A DNA stretch of 64,000 nucleotides, from positions 1-64,000 of the forward strand of contig NZ_ML014767.1 of NCBI RefSeq assembly GCF_003675895.1. Reading direction: 5' to 3'. Position numbers and translations under genes: made by a program. This DNA comes from Parashewanella curva. Lineage in GTDB: Bacteria > Pseudomonadota > Gammaproteobacteria > Enterobacterales > Shewanellaceae. The notes beneath the pieces are model-generated. The model searched no databases and was not told the origin of the DNA. It worked only from the letters and a program-made list of their open reading frames with translations. This document shows, in pieces, positions 1-8,462 of this stretch; position 1 is the first letter of the stretch; every line of letters starts with the position of its first letter.

Positions 1-237
1 TCAAGAAACCTGCTTTGCGACAGTCTGCAAAATTTAGATTTTGCCTGTAAGTTGTGGGGATTATTTAAGGCTTTAATCAGTGATGCAGTTTCTAGTATTT
101 CTGCATTATCAGCAACAGAAAGTGAGAGCATACTGAATAAGATCAACGAAGAAGTAACCAAGTTTTTTAATCAAGTCATGCAAATGGATACTTTTACATT
201 ACGCCAAGAGGCTATTTCAACTGAAAAGTTCCCATGA
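1..237 (+). CDS. 3' end of an unidentified gene (start lies before the window)
   Basis: The reading frame beginning at base 1 stays open to a TGA at 235-237, giving the last 78 residues of a protein. Nothing in this tail is recognisable; it is mainly helical in character, with a stretch rich in Ser, Ala and Glu. An in-frame TTG at 52 could be a start, but the frame is open upstream to the window edge and no ribosome binding site precedes the TTG, so a truncated C-terminus is more likely. A strong terminator follows at 273-306, which fits the end of a transcription unit. Confidence 0.55.
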   Translation, partial: SRNLLCDSLQNLDFACKLWGLFKALISDAVSSISALSATESESILNKINEEVTKFFNQVMQMDTFTLRQEAISTEKFP

Positions 238-272
238 TTTTAGCTAAAAATGAACTCCGAAACTTGAGTTAT

Positions 273-306
273 AACGCCTCAAGCCATTTGGTTGAGGCGT
301 TTTTTT
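273..306 (+). terminator. Intrinsic terminator
   Basis: A perfect 10-bp stem (AACGCCTCAA at 273-282 with TTGAGGCGTT at 292-301) is followed by a run of T to 306. This is a textbook rho-independent terminator for the gene ending at 237. It also argues that the next gene starts downstream of it rather than at the in-frame TTG at 292. Confidence 0.9.
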
Positions 307-354
307 ATGGGCTTGAACTATACTCAACACAAAACATGGATGTTGGATGGTGAA

Positions 355-1728
355 ATGAGTATTAATAATAGTGGGATTTCCTCTGCGGGTTTACAGGTTA
401 AATTGGGTCAAGGGAATGACGAGCCTAAAGTAGAAACTTCAGCATCAAAAGTATTTAATCTGACTCAAGTAGGGCTTGAAGCCCCTAGTTCAGTCCCACA
501 AAAAGCAGATGAACATCTAGATGTAAAATCCAGCATCGAAGCTACTGCCCAATCCCATAAAGACGCTGAAAACCAAGGCGTAAATCTTAAGAAAAAAGCC
601 TTTATTAAAAATTTAGCCATTGCTATTGGCTCGGGGGTTGCGGTAGGAGCGACATTAATGGCAACCATAGGGACACTTGGTGCAACAACGCCATTACTTT
701 TTCTAGCCACCACTCATTTAGGCGTCGCCGTAGGTGACAGTATTTGCTCTTACATGGACTGGAAAGGCAAACGCCCTGATTTGCTGCCAATGGGTCAGGA
801 TTCAGTGGGCAACATGGCATTTGCAGCACTTAAAAAATTGGGTTACCAAGATCCAAAAGCCTTTAACTTTGCCGATAAAATTTCAATGGCGACTCGTGGG
901 TTACTTGCCTTTGCGACCTTATCGTCCAATGAAACCATCAGAGAAAAAGCGCCGGCTGTGATTAAAACCGCGGTTAAACAGGGCTATTACAGCGCCCAAG
1001 CTTCTCATATCAAACAGCAAGATGCATTGGCTACGCCAGTAAAACTGTCTCAGTTATCTCAACAGAGTGATAAGGCCAGTTCCGTAGATGAAAGCACGCC
1101 GTTATTGAAGACATCAGAACAAGCGCAGGATAAAGTTACAGAACTCGAGGAAAAACACAAACACGCTGAGGATGTGTTAAATCAGAAGCTCAAGCAAGTC
1201 AGTGATAGACGCTTGCAGTGGAGTCAAAAGCATTCGCAAGCGGTTCAATTTGATCCAAGCCGTGAGCAGTTGACGTTTCGTCAATCGCAACCAACTGGTG
1301 AACCTGAAAAACCCACCGAGGTTGATACTCGTGGTAATGACAAATCAGCAGCAAGAGCTAAAGCGCAAAAATCAGTTGAATATAGGGCTATTCAACATGA
1401 AATTGGTAATTTAAGAACCCAGCTTGATTATCGTGAAAAAATAAAAGCTCAACATTTACAGCATAAAGCTGATCAGCTCAAACACTCTCCCTTAATGCAG
1501 CGTTCACAAGTAGTGAATAAAAAAGGTGTTGAAAGTTTTAAGAAAAACGCGGTGGATGAAACTAAAGTGAACGCTGAACTTAGACAAGAAGCACGACGTC
1601 TAGATAATCAGACCGAGAAATTGAAAGCCGAGATTAAAGACAAACGCATGCAACGTGAAAAGATATTGTCAGCGGCCATGGAATATTACGATATTATCGA
1701 TGGACATCAATTAGCGGAAAGTGAATAA
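355..1728 (+). CDS. Unrecognised protein with hydrophobic segment and coiled coil (possible secreted effector)
   Basis: I do not recognise the family. From ATG 355 the protein has 457 residues. The first ~80 are polar, Ser/Asn/Gln-rich and carry no signal peptide. Residues ~83-131 are strongly hydrophobic and rich in Gly, Ala and Thr, enough for one or two membrane passes. Residues ~250-440 are charged, Gln/Lys/Glu-rich and predicted coiled coil. Start 355 is preferred because a GGATGG lies just upstream; in-frame ATGs at 307 and 340 are possible but lack good ribosome sites, and TTG 292 sits inside the terminator. The 3' end overlaps the convergent greB gene by 22 bases, which is unusual. 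A polar N-terminus, central hydrophobic region and coiled coil occur in translocon or effector proteins of type III systems, but this is only inference from architecture. Confidence 0.7.
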   Translation: MSINNSGISSAGLQVKLGQGNDEPKVETSASKVFNLTQVGLEAPSSVPQKADEHLDVKSSIEATAQSHKDAENQGVNLKKKAFIKNLAIAIGSGVAVGATLMATIGTLGATTPLLFLATTHLGVAVGDSICSYMDWKGKRPDLLPMGQDSVGNMAFAALKKLGYQDPKAFNFADKISMATRGLLAFATLSSNETIREKAPAVIKTAVKQGYYSAQASHIKQQDALATPVKLSQLSQQSDKASSVDESTPLLKTSEQAQDKVTELEEKHKHAEDVLNQKLKQVSDRRLQWSQKHSQAVQFDPSREQLTFRQSQPTGEPEKPTEVDTRGNDKSAARAKAQKSVEYRAIQHEIGNLRTQLDYREKIKAQHLQHKADQLKHSPLMQRSQVVNKKGVESFKKNAVDETKVNAELRQEARRLDNQTEKLKAEIKDKRMQREKILSAAMEYYDIIDGHQLAESE

Positions 1729-2189
1729 CGAATGCTATTGATGTACCAAACTTGTTCGCCTGTAGGCGTGTGCACTACCGCTTCGTCGTCCACTTCTTTT
1801 TTGAGTAAAGCGCGTGCCATGGGTGCATCGATAGAAATGTAGTCGTTGTTACCATAAATTTCATCAGGGCCGACAATGCGGAATGACTTAGTTTCTCCTT
1901 GTTCGTTCTCGACCTCCACCCAAGCACCAAAAAAGACTTTGCCCTCTTGCTCTTTAGCATGATGTACCACTTTTAACGCTTCTAGGCGTTTGCGTAAAAA
2001 CCGTACTCGGCTGTCAATTTGTCTAAGCAGGCGTTTATTTTCTTTGTAATCGGCATTTTCGCTGCGATCACCAAGGCTGGCTGCCCACGCTACTTTTTTA
2101 GTAATTTCAGGTCGGTACTCGCGCCACAGATAGTCGAGTTCTTGTTGCAGTTTCTCAAAGCCTTCAGGGGTGATCAAATTGGTGCGCAA
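1707..2189 (-). CDS. greB: Transcription elongation factor GreB
   Basis: The 160-residue protein matches GreB in length and sequence: N-terminal coiled-coil hairpin followed by an FKBP-like C-terminal domain. The acidic tip residues inserted into the RNA polymerase secondary channel are visible at D41 and E44 in the LGDRSENADY motif. GreB stimulates cleavage of backtracked transcripts so that elongation can resume. The start codon is TTG (2187-2189), with a weak upstream TTGAGAC; the N-terminus MRTNLITPEG matches the family start. It is divergent from tex with about 220 bases between, an arrangement common in Shewanella. Its 3' end overlaps the convergent gene at 355-1728. Confidence 0.95.
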   Translation of the reverse strand: MRTNLITPEGFEKLQQELDYLWREYRPEITKKVAWAASLGDRSENADYKENKRLLRQIDSRVRFLRKRLEALKVVHHAKEQEGKVFFGAWVEVENEQGETKSFRIVGPDEIYGNNDYISIDAPMARALLKKEVDDEAVVHTPTGEQVWYINSIRYSLSAN

Positions 2190-2412
2190 AGGGATGTCTC
2201 AAATAATTACAAGAAAAAAACACCTTACTGAAATTGCAACAGAAATCAATGATCCTAATTGAGAAAAAGCGAGGTAAACACTTGGGTAAGGTGATATGCG
2301 GTCGGTTAAACAGAAAGAGCTTACTTAAAAAAGGGTTTTTGAGGATACAAGCACAACGCTGCTTATGCTATGGTAGCCATCATTTTTTGTGTTTGATAGT
2401 AGAAGATCCTGT

Positions 2413-4749
2413 ATGCACTCAATAGTTCAAACCATTTCTCATGAGTTATCGGCCAACCAATCTCAAGTTTCTGCTGCAATAGCGTTACTGGATGATGGTT
2501 CCACCGTTCCATTTATTGCTCGATATCGTAAAGAAGCCACAGGTGGACTTGATGATAGCCAGTTACGAACCTTAGAGTCTCGTTTAGGCTACTTACGGGA
2601 ATTAAATGAACGTCGTGAAGTGGTGCTATCGAGTATTTCAGCTCAAGGCAAACTTACTGAATCACTCAAACATGAAATCGATCATGCTGATACCAAAACC
2701 CGTTTGGAAGATCTGTATTTACCTTATAAGCCCAAGCGTCGCACCAAAGGTGAAATCGCCAAAGAAGCTGGGCTAGAGCCGTTAGCAGACTTTTTATTAG
2801 CGAATCGCCAAGCTGCGTTAGAGGCTAAAGCGAGCGCATTTATTAACGCCGAAAAAGGCTTTACTGATACCAAAGCCGTACTGGATGGTGCACGCTTTAT
2901 CTTGATGGAGCGCTTTGCTGAAGACGCTGGGCTACTACTTAAGATCCGTAAACACCTTGAGCAACAAGCGCAACTTGAAAGCCGAGTGATGAAAGGCAAA
3001 GAGAAAGAAGGCGCTAAGTTTAGAGACTACTTTGAACATAACGAAGCCATTACCAAAGTGCCATCTCACCGTGCTTTAGCTATGCTGCGAGGCCGTACGG
3101 AAGGTGTATTGGCATTGAGCTTAAATGCTGATCCTAATTCAGAAGCTAAAGCTGGCAGTTACTGTGAAATCATCATTCGTGATCACTTAAACCTGTCACT
3201 ATCAAATTCAGAGGTTGATACTTGGCTTGCCACTGTGGTTGCCTCTACATGGCGAGTGAAGATCTCATTGCAAATGGAAACCGAATTTATCGCAGCTCTG
3301 AGAGAACGCGCTGAAGATGAAGCCATCAAAGTGTTTGCTCGTAACCTTAACGATTTGCTAATGGCATCCCCTGCGGGCAGTAAAGTGACCATGGGCTTAG
3401 ACCCAGGCATCCGTACTGGGGTTAAAGTCGCGATTGTAAATGACACTGGTAAGCTAGTGGCACATACGACTATTTTCCCTCATGCACCACAAAATCAGTG
3501 GGACAAGTCGGCACGTTCAATCGCTAACTTAGTGAAGATGCACAAAGTGGAACTGATTGCTATTGGCAACGGTACGGGTTCTCGTGAAACCGATAAACTT
3601 GCTGGCGAAGTCATCGCAAGTTTGACTGAAATCAAAAATAAAGTCACTAAAGTCATGGTGAGTGAAGCGGGGGCTTCTGTGTACTCGGCTTCGGAATTGG
3701 CGGCAGCTGAATTTCCTGATTTAGATGTTTCACTTCGTGGCGCGGTGTCGATTGCACGTCGTTTGCAAGACCCTATGGCAGAGCTTGTGAAAATTGAGCC
3801 AAAATCTATTGGTGTGGGTCAGTATCAGCACGATGTGAACCAAAGTCAGTTATCGCGCTCACTTGAAGCGGTAGTGGAAGACAGCGTAAACGCTGTGGGT
3901 GTTGATTTGAATATGGCATCTGAGCCGTTACTCGCTCAAGTGGCTGGCTTTAATAAAACGCTCGCGAAAAATGTAGTGAGCTATCGAGATGAACATGGCA
4001 GCTTTGCCAATCGCAAACAATTATTAAAAGTAGCACGTCTTGGCCCTAAAGCTTATGAGCAAGCTGCCGGTTTCTTGCGTATTCAAGGTGGTGATAATCC
4101 ATTAGATGCTTCGGCTGTTCACCCAGAAGCCTATGGCGTTGTGGAGAAGATGGCTCAACAATTACAGGTGTCGGTGACTGAGTTAGTCGGCAATAGTGAA
4201 AAGCTGGCGGCGGTGAATGCCAGTGATTATGCCGATGATAAATTTGGTGAAGTGACTATTACAGATATTGTTACTGAACTGCAAAAGCCGGGACGCGATC
4301 CTCGTGGTGAGTTTAAAACAGCCTGCTTTAAAGATGGTGTTGAGGATGTTAAGGATCTTAAGCTAGATATGATCCTTGAAGGCGTGGTGACCAATGTCAC
4401 TAATTTTGGTGCCTTTGTTGATGTAGGCGTTCACCAAGATGGCTTAGTGCATATTTCGTCGTTAACCGACAAATTTGTCAGCGATCCGCATACGATTGTG
4501 AAAGCGGGCGATGTGGTAAAAGTCAAAGTGATTGATGTAGATGTGGAGCGTCGTCGTATTGCGTTGACCATGAAAATGAATGAATCTGCGGCTACCGCGA
4601 AAGCGAATGCGAGTGGTCAACGTGATAATAAGCCGAATCCGAAAGCGGCTAATAAACATAATAAGCCTCAACATAAGCAGAACAAAGCACCGAAAAATGC
4701 GGCTATGGGTAATGCGTTTGCTGAAGCCTTTGCCAAAATGAAAAAGTAG
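2413..4749 (+). CDS. tex: RNA-binding transcription accessory protein Tex
   Basis: From ATG 2413 the protein has 778 residues and is close to E. coli Tex (YhgF) along its whole length. Visible parts are the helical N-terminal region ([15 protein letters not shown]), the YqgF/RNase H-like core near residue 327 ([14 protein letters not shown]), a helix-hairpin-helix region, and an S1 RNA-binding domain from about residue 650. The tail is Asn/Lys-rich and low in complexity. Tex binds nucleic acid and affects transcription; its precise role is not settled. GTG 2389 would add eight residues, but ATG 2413 agrees better with the family start. Confidence 0.95.
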   Translation: MHSIVQTISHELSANQSQVSAAIALLDDGSTVPFIARYRKEATGGLDDSQLRTLESRLGYLRELNERREVVLSSISAQGKLTESLKHEIDHADTKTRLEDLYLPYKPKRRTKGEIAKEAGLEPLADFLLANRQAALEAKASAFINAEKGFTDTKAVLDGARFILMERFAEDAGLLLKIRKHLEQQAQLESRVMKGKEKEGAKFRDYFEHNEAITKVPSHRALAMLRGRTEGVLALSLNADPNSEAKAGSYCEIIIRDHLNLSLSNSEVDTWLATVVASTWRVKISLQMETEFIAALRERAEDEAIKVFARNLNDLLMASPAGSKVTMGLDPGIRTGVKVAIVNDTGKLVAHTTIFPHAPQNQWDKSARSIANLVKMHKVELIAIGNGTGSRETDKLAGEVIASLTEIKNKVTKVMVSEAGASVYSASELAAAEFPDLDVSLRGAVSIARRLQDPMAELVKIEPKSIGVGQYQHDVNQSQLSRSLEAVVEDSVNAVGVDLNMASEPLLAQVAGFNKTLAKNVVSYRDEHGSFANRKQLLKVARLGPKAYEQAAGFLRIQGGDNPLDASAVHPEAYGVVEKMAQQLQVSVTELVGNSEKLAAVNASDYADDKFGEVTITDIVTELQKPGRDPRGEFKTACFKDGVEDVKDLKLDMILEGVVTNVTNFGAFVDVGVHQDGLVHISSLTDKFVSDPHTIVKAGDVVKVKVIDVDVERRRIALTMKMNESAATAKANASGQRDNKPNPKAANKHNKPQHKQNKAPKNAAMGNAFAEAFAKMKK

Positions 4750-4798
4750 CAACGTACTTACTTAAGCACTAAGGGCTTCTCATTTTTTTAAGTATGAT

Positions 4799-4826
4799 GA
4801 AGATAAGCAAACTATTGCTTATCTTC
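4799..4826. terminator. Hairpin between convergent genes
   Basis: A perfect 10-bp stem (GAAGATAAGC at 4799-4808 with GCTTATCTTC at 4817-4826, 8-base loop) lies between tex and the convergent small gene. There is no clean T-run directly after the stem on either strand, so it may be a weak bidirectional terminator or a transcript-end stabiliser. Confidence 0.5.
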
Positions 4827-4890
4827 ACTCTTGTCATTTCACTGACTTAGAATTTTTGAGGAGCACTCAGAGCATAGACAATGGAATTCT

Positions 4891-5361
4891 CTATAACGTC
4901 TCGTCAATCATAGCTTTTGGTTTTGGGTAATCCTCATCTTGATACACCTTACTTAATTGCCGCCGAACATCTTTGGCATCCGCTGGCGTGACTTTTTGGG
5001 TTTCAGGCTCATGCTCTAGAATCACTGGCGGCTCAGCACCTATATGAATATCAGAGCGTTTTAAGGCGGCTTGTATAGGAGGGACTTGAGTTGTAGTAGC
5101 GCTGGACGTTAGCTCGGTTGATATATCGGCCTCTGCTTGCTCTGAAAATTCAGGTTCAGGCTGCTGTTGATGGTGATGCTGATGCTGACCTTGTTCAGCA
5201 TCGTGTTCTTTTTCTGGATCGATCGCCCGTTCTACATGGATATCTGAAACAGATTTGGCTGGTGGAATGGGTTTTTTATGCTCATTCTCATTACGAACGC
5301 TGTCAGTAGCCACATTGGTTGGTGCAATGGGGACATTGCCGTAATGAGTAGTGATTGCCAT
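4891..5361 (-). CDS. Small acidic, His/Gln-rich hypothetical protein
   Basis: The protein has 156 residues from the ATG at 5359-5361, which is preceded by AGGGAAAGGG; an upstream in-frame start (5403) would add 14 residues without a ribosome site. The N-terminus MAITTHYGNVPIAPTN resembles an uncharacterised family I recall from Shewanella and relatives. The middle is Glu/Gln/Pro-rich with a His/Gln cluster and is probably disordered; the C-terminal ~40 residues (ADAKDVRRQLSKVYQDEDY) look more ordered. There is no signal peptide or membrane segment. It stands alone between tex and bioH. No function can be assigned. Confidence 0.75.
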   Translation of the reverse strand: MAITTHYGNVPIAPTNVATDSVRNENEHKKPIPPAKSVSDIHVERAIDPEKEHDAEQGQHQHHHQQQPEPEFSEQAEADISTELTSSATTTQVPPIQAALKRSDIHIGAEPPVILEHEPETQKVTPADAKDVRRQLSKVYQDEDYPKPKAMIDETL

Positions 5362-5434
5362 TGCCCTTTCCCTGAACGGTGAATGTTGAACAGAGTTTAG
5401 CAATACTCATGATATCTGTATATGCAGGATTTCA

Positions 5435-5637
5435 GCGAGAATTAATTGCCATTTAGGTAAGTTAGTTATCCGCAGGAATAGTTAGTCTATTTCAAGGATA
5501 AGTAAGGCAGAATAAATGGCAATTAAACTCGCACGGAGTGGGCTTATCAGCGTTGATTCTTCTTTGTTGTGAAAGCTTAAATTAGCCCGCTAGTTCTGCA
5601 CTTTCACGCCTCGAATAATGCAACGCTGAATAAGCCC
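5435..5637. repeat. Double inverted-repeat element, MITE-like
   Basis: Two adjacent imperfect palindromes fill the spacer between the 4891 gene and bioH. The first pairs 5435-5455 (GCGAGAATTAATTGCCATTT) with 5513-5532 (TAAATGGCAATTAAACTCGC) and continues inward through TTATCC (5465) and GGATAA (5496). The second pairs 5540-5555 (GGGCTTATCAGCGTTG) with 5621-5637 (CAACGCTGAATAAGCCC) and has an inner GTGAAAG (5569)/CTTTCAC (5601) pair. There is no coding potential. The design fits a miniature inverted-repeat element or two solo transposon ends; multiple genomic copies would be expected but cannot be seen here. Confidence 0.7.
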
Positions 5638-5658
5638 TGAGAGTTGCATATATAGGTA

Positions 5659-6432
5659 TCATGAGTATTTATGTAACCATTTCAATAGAATGTCGCAAAA
5701 TTCCTCTGGGTGTGAGAAAAACGGGGCATGGGCACAATCGTGCATGATGACATCGGTAGTATTAGAGGTTGTGGGCATTTGCTCAATAATGGCTTTGGGC
5801 ACTAGGCTATCCAATCGTCCCCAAAGGCGAAGCCAAGGCAGTTTGATATTTGTTGCTTGGTTTCGCAGGTCGTATTTTTGCAGGAAAGACAGCCCTTGTG
5901 CTAAAGCTTGTTGAGCAGGTAGCGGCTGGGTGAGTACATCGTGTTTCAGCTGCTTGATTTCTTGTTTAGCCGTTTTACTTCCCATAGCTTGGATCGCTAA
6001 AAAGCGTTCAACGGTTTTTTTAATGTTTGATTGTAATTGTTCAGAAAATAGAGATAACACCTTAGGATCCATTCCCGCCCAGTGTTCATCGGGTTTACTC
6101 AAAAAGCAGGGAGAAGAGGCAACCGTGATCAAGCCTCTCACTTTATCGGGATAGGTTAACGCCAATTGGGTTGCCACTAATCCACCCAGCGACCAACCGA
6201 GCCAAATGCTGTTGTCGGGTAAATGCTCAATAAGGTGATCTACCCATGCCATTAACTCACCTTCTACGGGATCGCTATGACCAAAACCGGGTAAATCAAC
6301 ATAATGCACACGATACCCTTGTAGCCGTTCAAACAAAGGAGAAAATACCGCGTGGTTCATGCCCCAGCCATGCAATAGCACAATATCCTTACCTTGACCT
6401 ATGGATTCGATATTTTGTTTTGATTGTGGCAC
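5659..6432 (-). CDS. bioH: Pimeloyl-[acyl-carrier protein] methyl ester esterase BioH
   Basis: The 257-residue alpha/beta hydrolase has the catalytic triad in the family positions: Ser81 in GWSLGG, Asp208 in GRLDSLVP and His235 in DCAHAPFFSHP. The oxyanion region HGWGMN is near residue 21. BioH removes the methyl group from pimeloyl-ACP methyl ester, ending the disguised fatty-acid elongation cycle that makes the biotin precursor. It is cytoplasmic. It is divergent from comF with only about 31 bases between starts, the same pairing as bioH-gntX in enterics. No other biotin gene is in the window. Confidence 0.95.
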   Translation of the reverse strand: MPQSKQNIESIGQGKDIVLLHGWGMNHAVFSPLFERLQGYRVHYVDLPGFGHSDPVEGELMAWVDHLIEHLPDNSIWLGWSLGGLVATQLALTYPDKVRGLITVASSPCFLSKPDEHWAGMDPKVLSLFSEQLQSNIKKTVERFLAIQAMGSKTAKQEIKQLKHDVLTQPLPAQQALAQGLSFLQKYDLRNQATNIKLPWLRLWGRLDSLVPKAIIEQMPTTSNTTDVIMHDCAHAPFFSHPEEFCDILLKWLHKYS

Positions 6433-6463
6433 GATGGACTTCCTTTCGTTTAGGAGAACGGCA

Positions 6464-7207
6464 ATGGATTGGCGTACTCAATGGCAGCGTATACAGCAGC
6501 AATGTGGACAATTAATTAAGCGAAGTGTACCGAATCGGTGTATTGCTTGTCATCAGTCTGTAGATGGTGACGGTCATGGGATCTGTTCGGTATGTTTACA
6601 GGCTGGGCTCTATTCTACGCCAGTTTGTTTAGGTTGTGGTGGCAGCATGACAGAAACCATGGCGTATTGCGGTCAATGCCAGTTGCTGATGCCATTAAAA
6701 GTTATTGCGCCGTGCAGTTATCACCAAGGGCTGGGTCGATGGATTGCCGCCATCAAATATCAACGCCAATGTGCAGTACTAGAAGCACTTACACAAGCGC
6801 TTTATCAACGGATCGTTTTATTAGCTCAACAAGAGATGATCAGCATGCCACAGGCCATTATTCCCGTTCCGCTGCACCCCAAACGGCAGCGACAGCGAGG
6901 GTTTAATCAAGCATGGTTAGTGGCCAAGCCATTAAGTGAACGATTAAAGTTGCCATTACTGGATGAACACCTTATTCGTACTCAAGCGACCCAACCACAA
7001 GCTGGATTAGACGGAAAGCAGCGACGACAGAATCTTCATCAGGCATTTAGCCTAGTTAAAGCCATTGATGTGCAAAGAGTGGCTATTGTCGATGATGTCG
7101 TGACCACAGGCACAACGGTAACTGAAATTACTCAACTACTGACAAAGCAAGGCATCTCTTCTCAGGTGTGGTGTTTGGCAAGGGCTGAAGCGCCAGATTT
7201 GCTTTAA
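6464..7207 (+). CDS. comF: ComF/GntX family phosphoribosyltransferase-like protein
   Basis: From ATG 6464, behind AGGAG at 6452, the protein has 247 residues. The N-terminal part carries paired cysteines of a zinc-ribbon type (CIAC, CSVC, CLGC, CGQC). The C-terminal part is a PRTase fold with the PRPP-binding loop VAIVDDVVTTGTT near residue 205 and the conserved QRGFNQA motif. The family includes ComF, needed for DNA uptake in naturally competent bacteria, and E. coli GntX/YhgH; the biochemical role is unknown. An in-frame upstream start at 6401 lies within the divergent bioH gene and is not supported by a ribosome site. Confidence 0.92.
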   Translation: MDWRTQWQRIQQQCGQLIKRSVPNRCIACHQSVDGDGHGICSVCLQAGLYSTPVCLGCGGSMTETMAYCGQCQLLMPLKVIAPCSYHQGLGRWIAAIKYQRQCAVLEALTQALYQRIVLLAQQEMISMPQAIIPVPLHPKRQRQRGFNQAWLVAKPLSERLKLPLLDEHLIRTQATQPQAGLDGKQRRQNLHQAFSLVKAIDVQRVAIVDDVVTTGTTVTEITQLLTKQGISSQVWCLARAEAPDLL

Positions 7208-7209
7208 TT

Positions 7210-7261
7210 GTATTAATTCAGGCACTTAAATTAATACTTGATTCACCATGGTGGTTTTTTT
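7210..7261 (+). terminator. Possible terminator after comF
   Basis: GTATTAATT (7210-7218) pairs with AATTAATAC (7229-7237), and a short palindrome CACCATGGTG (7244-7253) is followed by seven T (7255-7261). Neither hairpin is strong on its own, but the position between comF and proB and the T-run make termination plausible. Confidence 0.35.
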
Positions 7262-7344
7262 ATGCTGTTTGCGTGCAAATTTTAATCTGATCTTCATTAA
7301 AATCTTCAATCTTTCCTTTAACAGTATAAAACTGAGTGGCGCTA

Positions 7345-8448
7345 ATGCAGTACAAACGAATTGTGATCAAAGTAGGAAGTGCTTTAGTTGCCCCTGATGG
7401 AGAGGGGTGTTCGGGTAAGTATCTGTTGACCATTGCTGGGTTTATAAATGCCTGTTTACAGCTAAATACCGAGGTGATATTGGTTTCGTCTGGCAGTGTG
7501 GCGGCGGGGAAAAGTCATATTGGTCATGGCTCTGGTCAGCCATCAATATCAACTAAGCAGGCGATGGCGGCGGTTGGGCAAATGCAAATGATCGCCAATT
7601 GGCAACGATTTTTTGATTGTGCTTGCTCGCAACTGCTGATCACCCACGGGGATTTAAAAGATCGCAGGCGTTATCTCAACATCAAAAATACTTTACGTGT
7701 ACTACTCGAAAATAACATCATCCCGATCATTAATGAAAATGACACAGTTGCCACTCAAGAGCTTAAAGTGGGAGACAATGATAATCTTGCGGCACTCGTG
7801 GCAATGGTGGCCGATGCGGAGGCGCTATTAATTTTAAGCGATGTTGATGGGGTATTTGATGCTGATCCTCGTCAAGTATACGATGCTAAGCTGCTGCCAG
7901 AAATCTCTAATATTACTCCAGAAATCTATCAACTTGCGGGTGGTACCAGTAATTCGCTGGCCACAGGTGGCATGTTTACCAAAATTCAAGCGGCCGATAA
8001 AGCCTGTGAACAAGGCATTGACACCTATATCGTAAATGGCACCAAAGCCAACGCTTTTGAACACTTGTTGAAAAAAGGGAATCCGGGCACTCGCTTTGTT
8101 GCTAAAGGCAATAATTTGACCGCAAAAAAACGCTGGCTGAAAAATACCTTAAAAAGTGAGGGAACTTTGCTGGTGGACAAAGGCGCGGTGACAGCTCTGC
8201 AACGCACTGGTGCCTCATTACTTCCAGTTGGTGTGCAGGCTGTGACTGGCGAGTTCAGTAAAGGGGCCGCCATTACGGTCGTGTATGTTGATAAACATAA
8301 AGAAACCTTAATCGCAAAAGGAATCAGTCAATATTCCAGCCAAGATTTAGAACGCATAAAAGGGATCAGTAGCCAGCAAATTGAAACCGCATTGGGCTAT
8401 TGCCCTAGCCAAGAAGTGATCCATCGAGATGATCTTGTATTGCTGTAA
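7345..8448 (+). CDS. proB: Glutamate 5-kinase ProB
   Basis: From ATG 7345 the protein has 367 residues, the same as E. coli ProB. An amino-acid-kinase domain (KVGSALVAP, SSGSVAAG, NENDTVA, VGDNDNL, SDVDGVFDADP) is followed by a C-terminal PUA domain. It phosphorylates glutamate in the first step of proline synthesis; product feedback inhibition by proline is known for the family. GTG 7336 is an alternative start adding three residues. It is followed 14 bases later by proA, so the two probably form one operon. The family signature is somewhat divergent (SALVAPDGEGCSGK), but all core motifs are present. Confidence 0.95.
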   Translation: MQYKRIVIKVGSALVAPDGEGCSGKYLLTIAGFINACLQLNTEVILVSSGSVAAGKSHIGHGSGQPSISTKQAMAAVGQMQMIANWQRFFDCACSQLLITHGDLKDRRRYLNIKNTLRVLLENNIIPIINENDTVATQELKVGDNDNLAALVAMVADAEALLILSDVDGVFDADPRQVYDAKLLPEISNITPEIYQLAGGTSNSLATGGMFTKIQAADKACEQGIDTYIVNGTKANAFEHLLKKGNPGTRFVAKGNNLTAKKRWLKNTLKSEGTLLVDKGAVTALQRTGASLLPVGVQAVTGEFSKGAAITVVYVDKHKETLIAKGISQYSSQDLERIKGISSQQIETALGYCPSQEVIHRDDLVLL

Positions 8449-8462
8449 GGAATGAACCGCAA

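Noticed and set aside
292-354. TTG start at 292 for the coiled-coil protein
   Set aside because: It lies within the 3' arm of the terminator hairpin at 273-306, so it would not be in a separate transcript.
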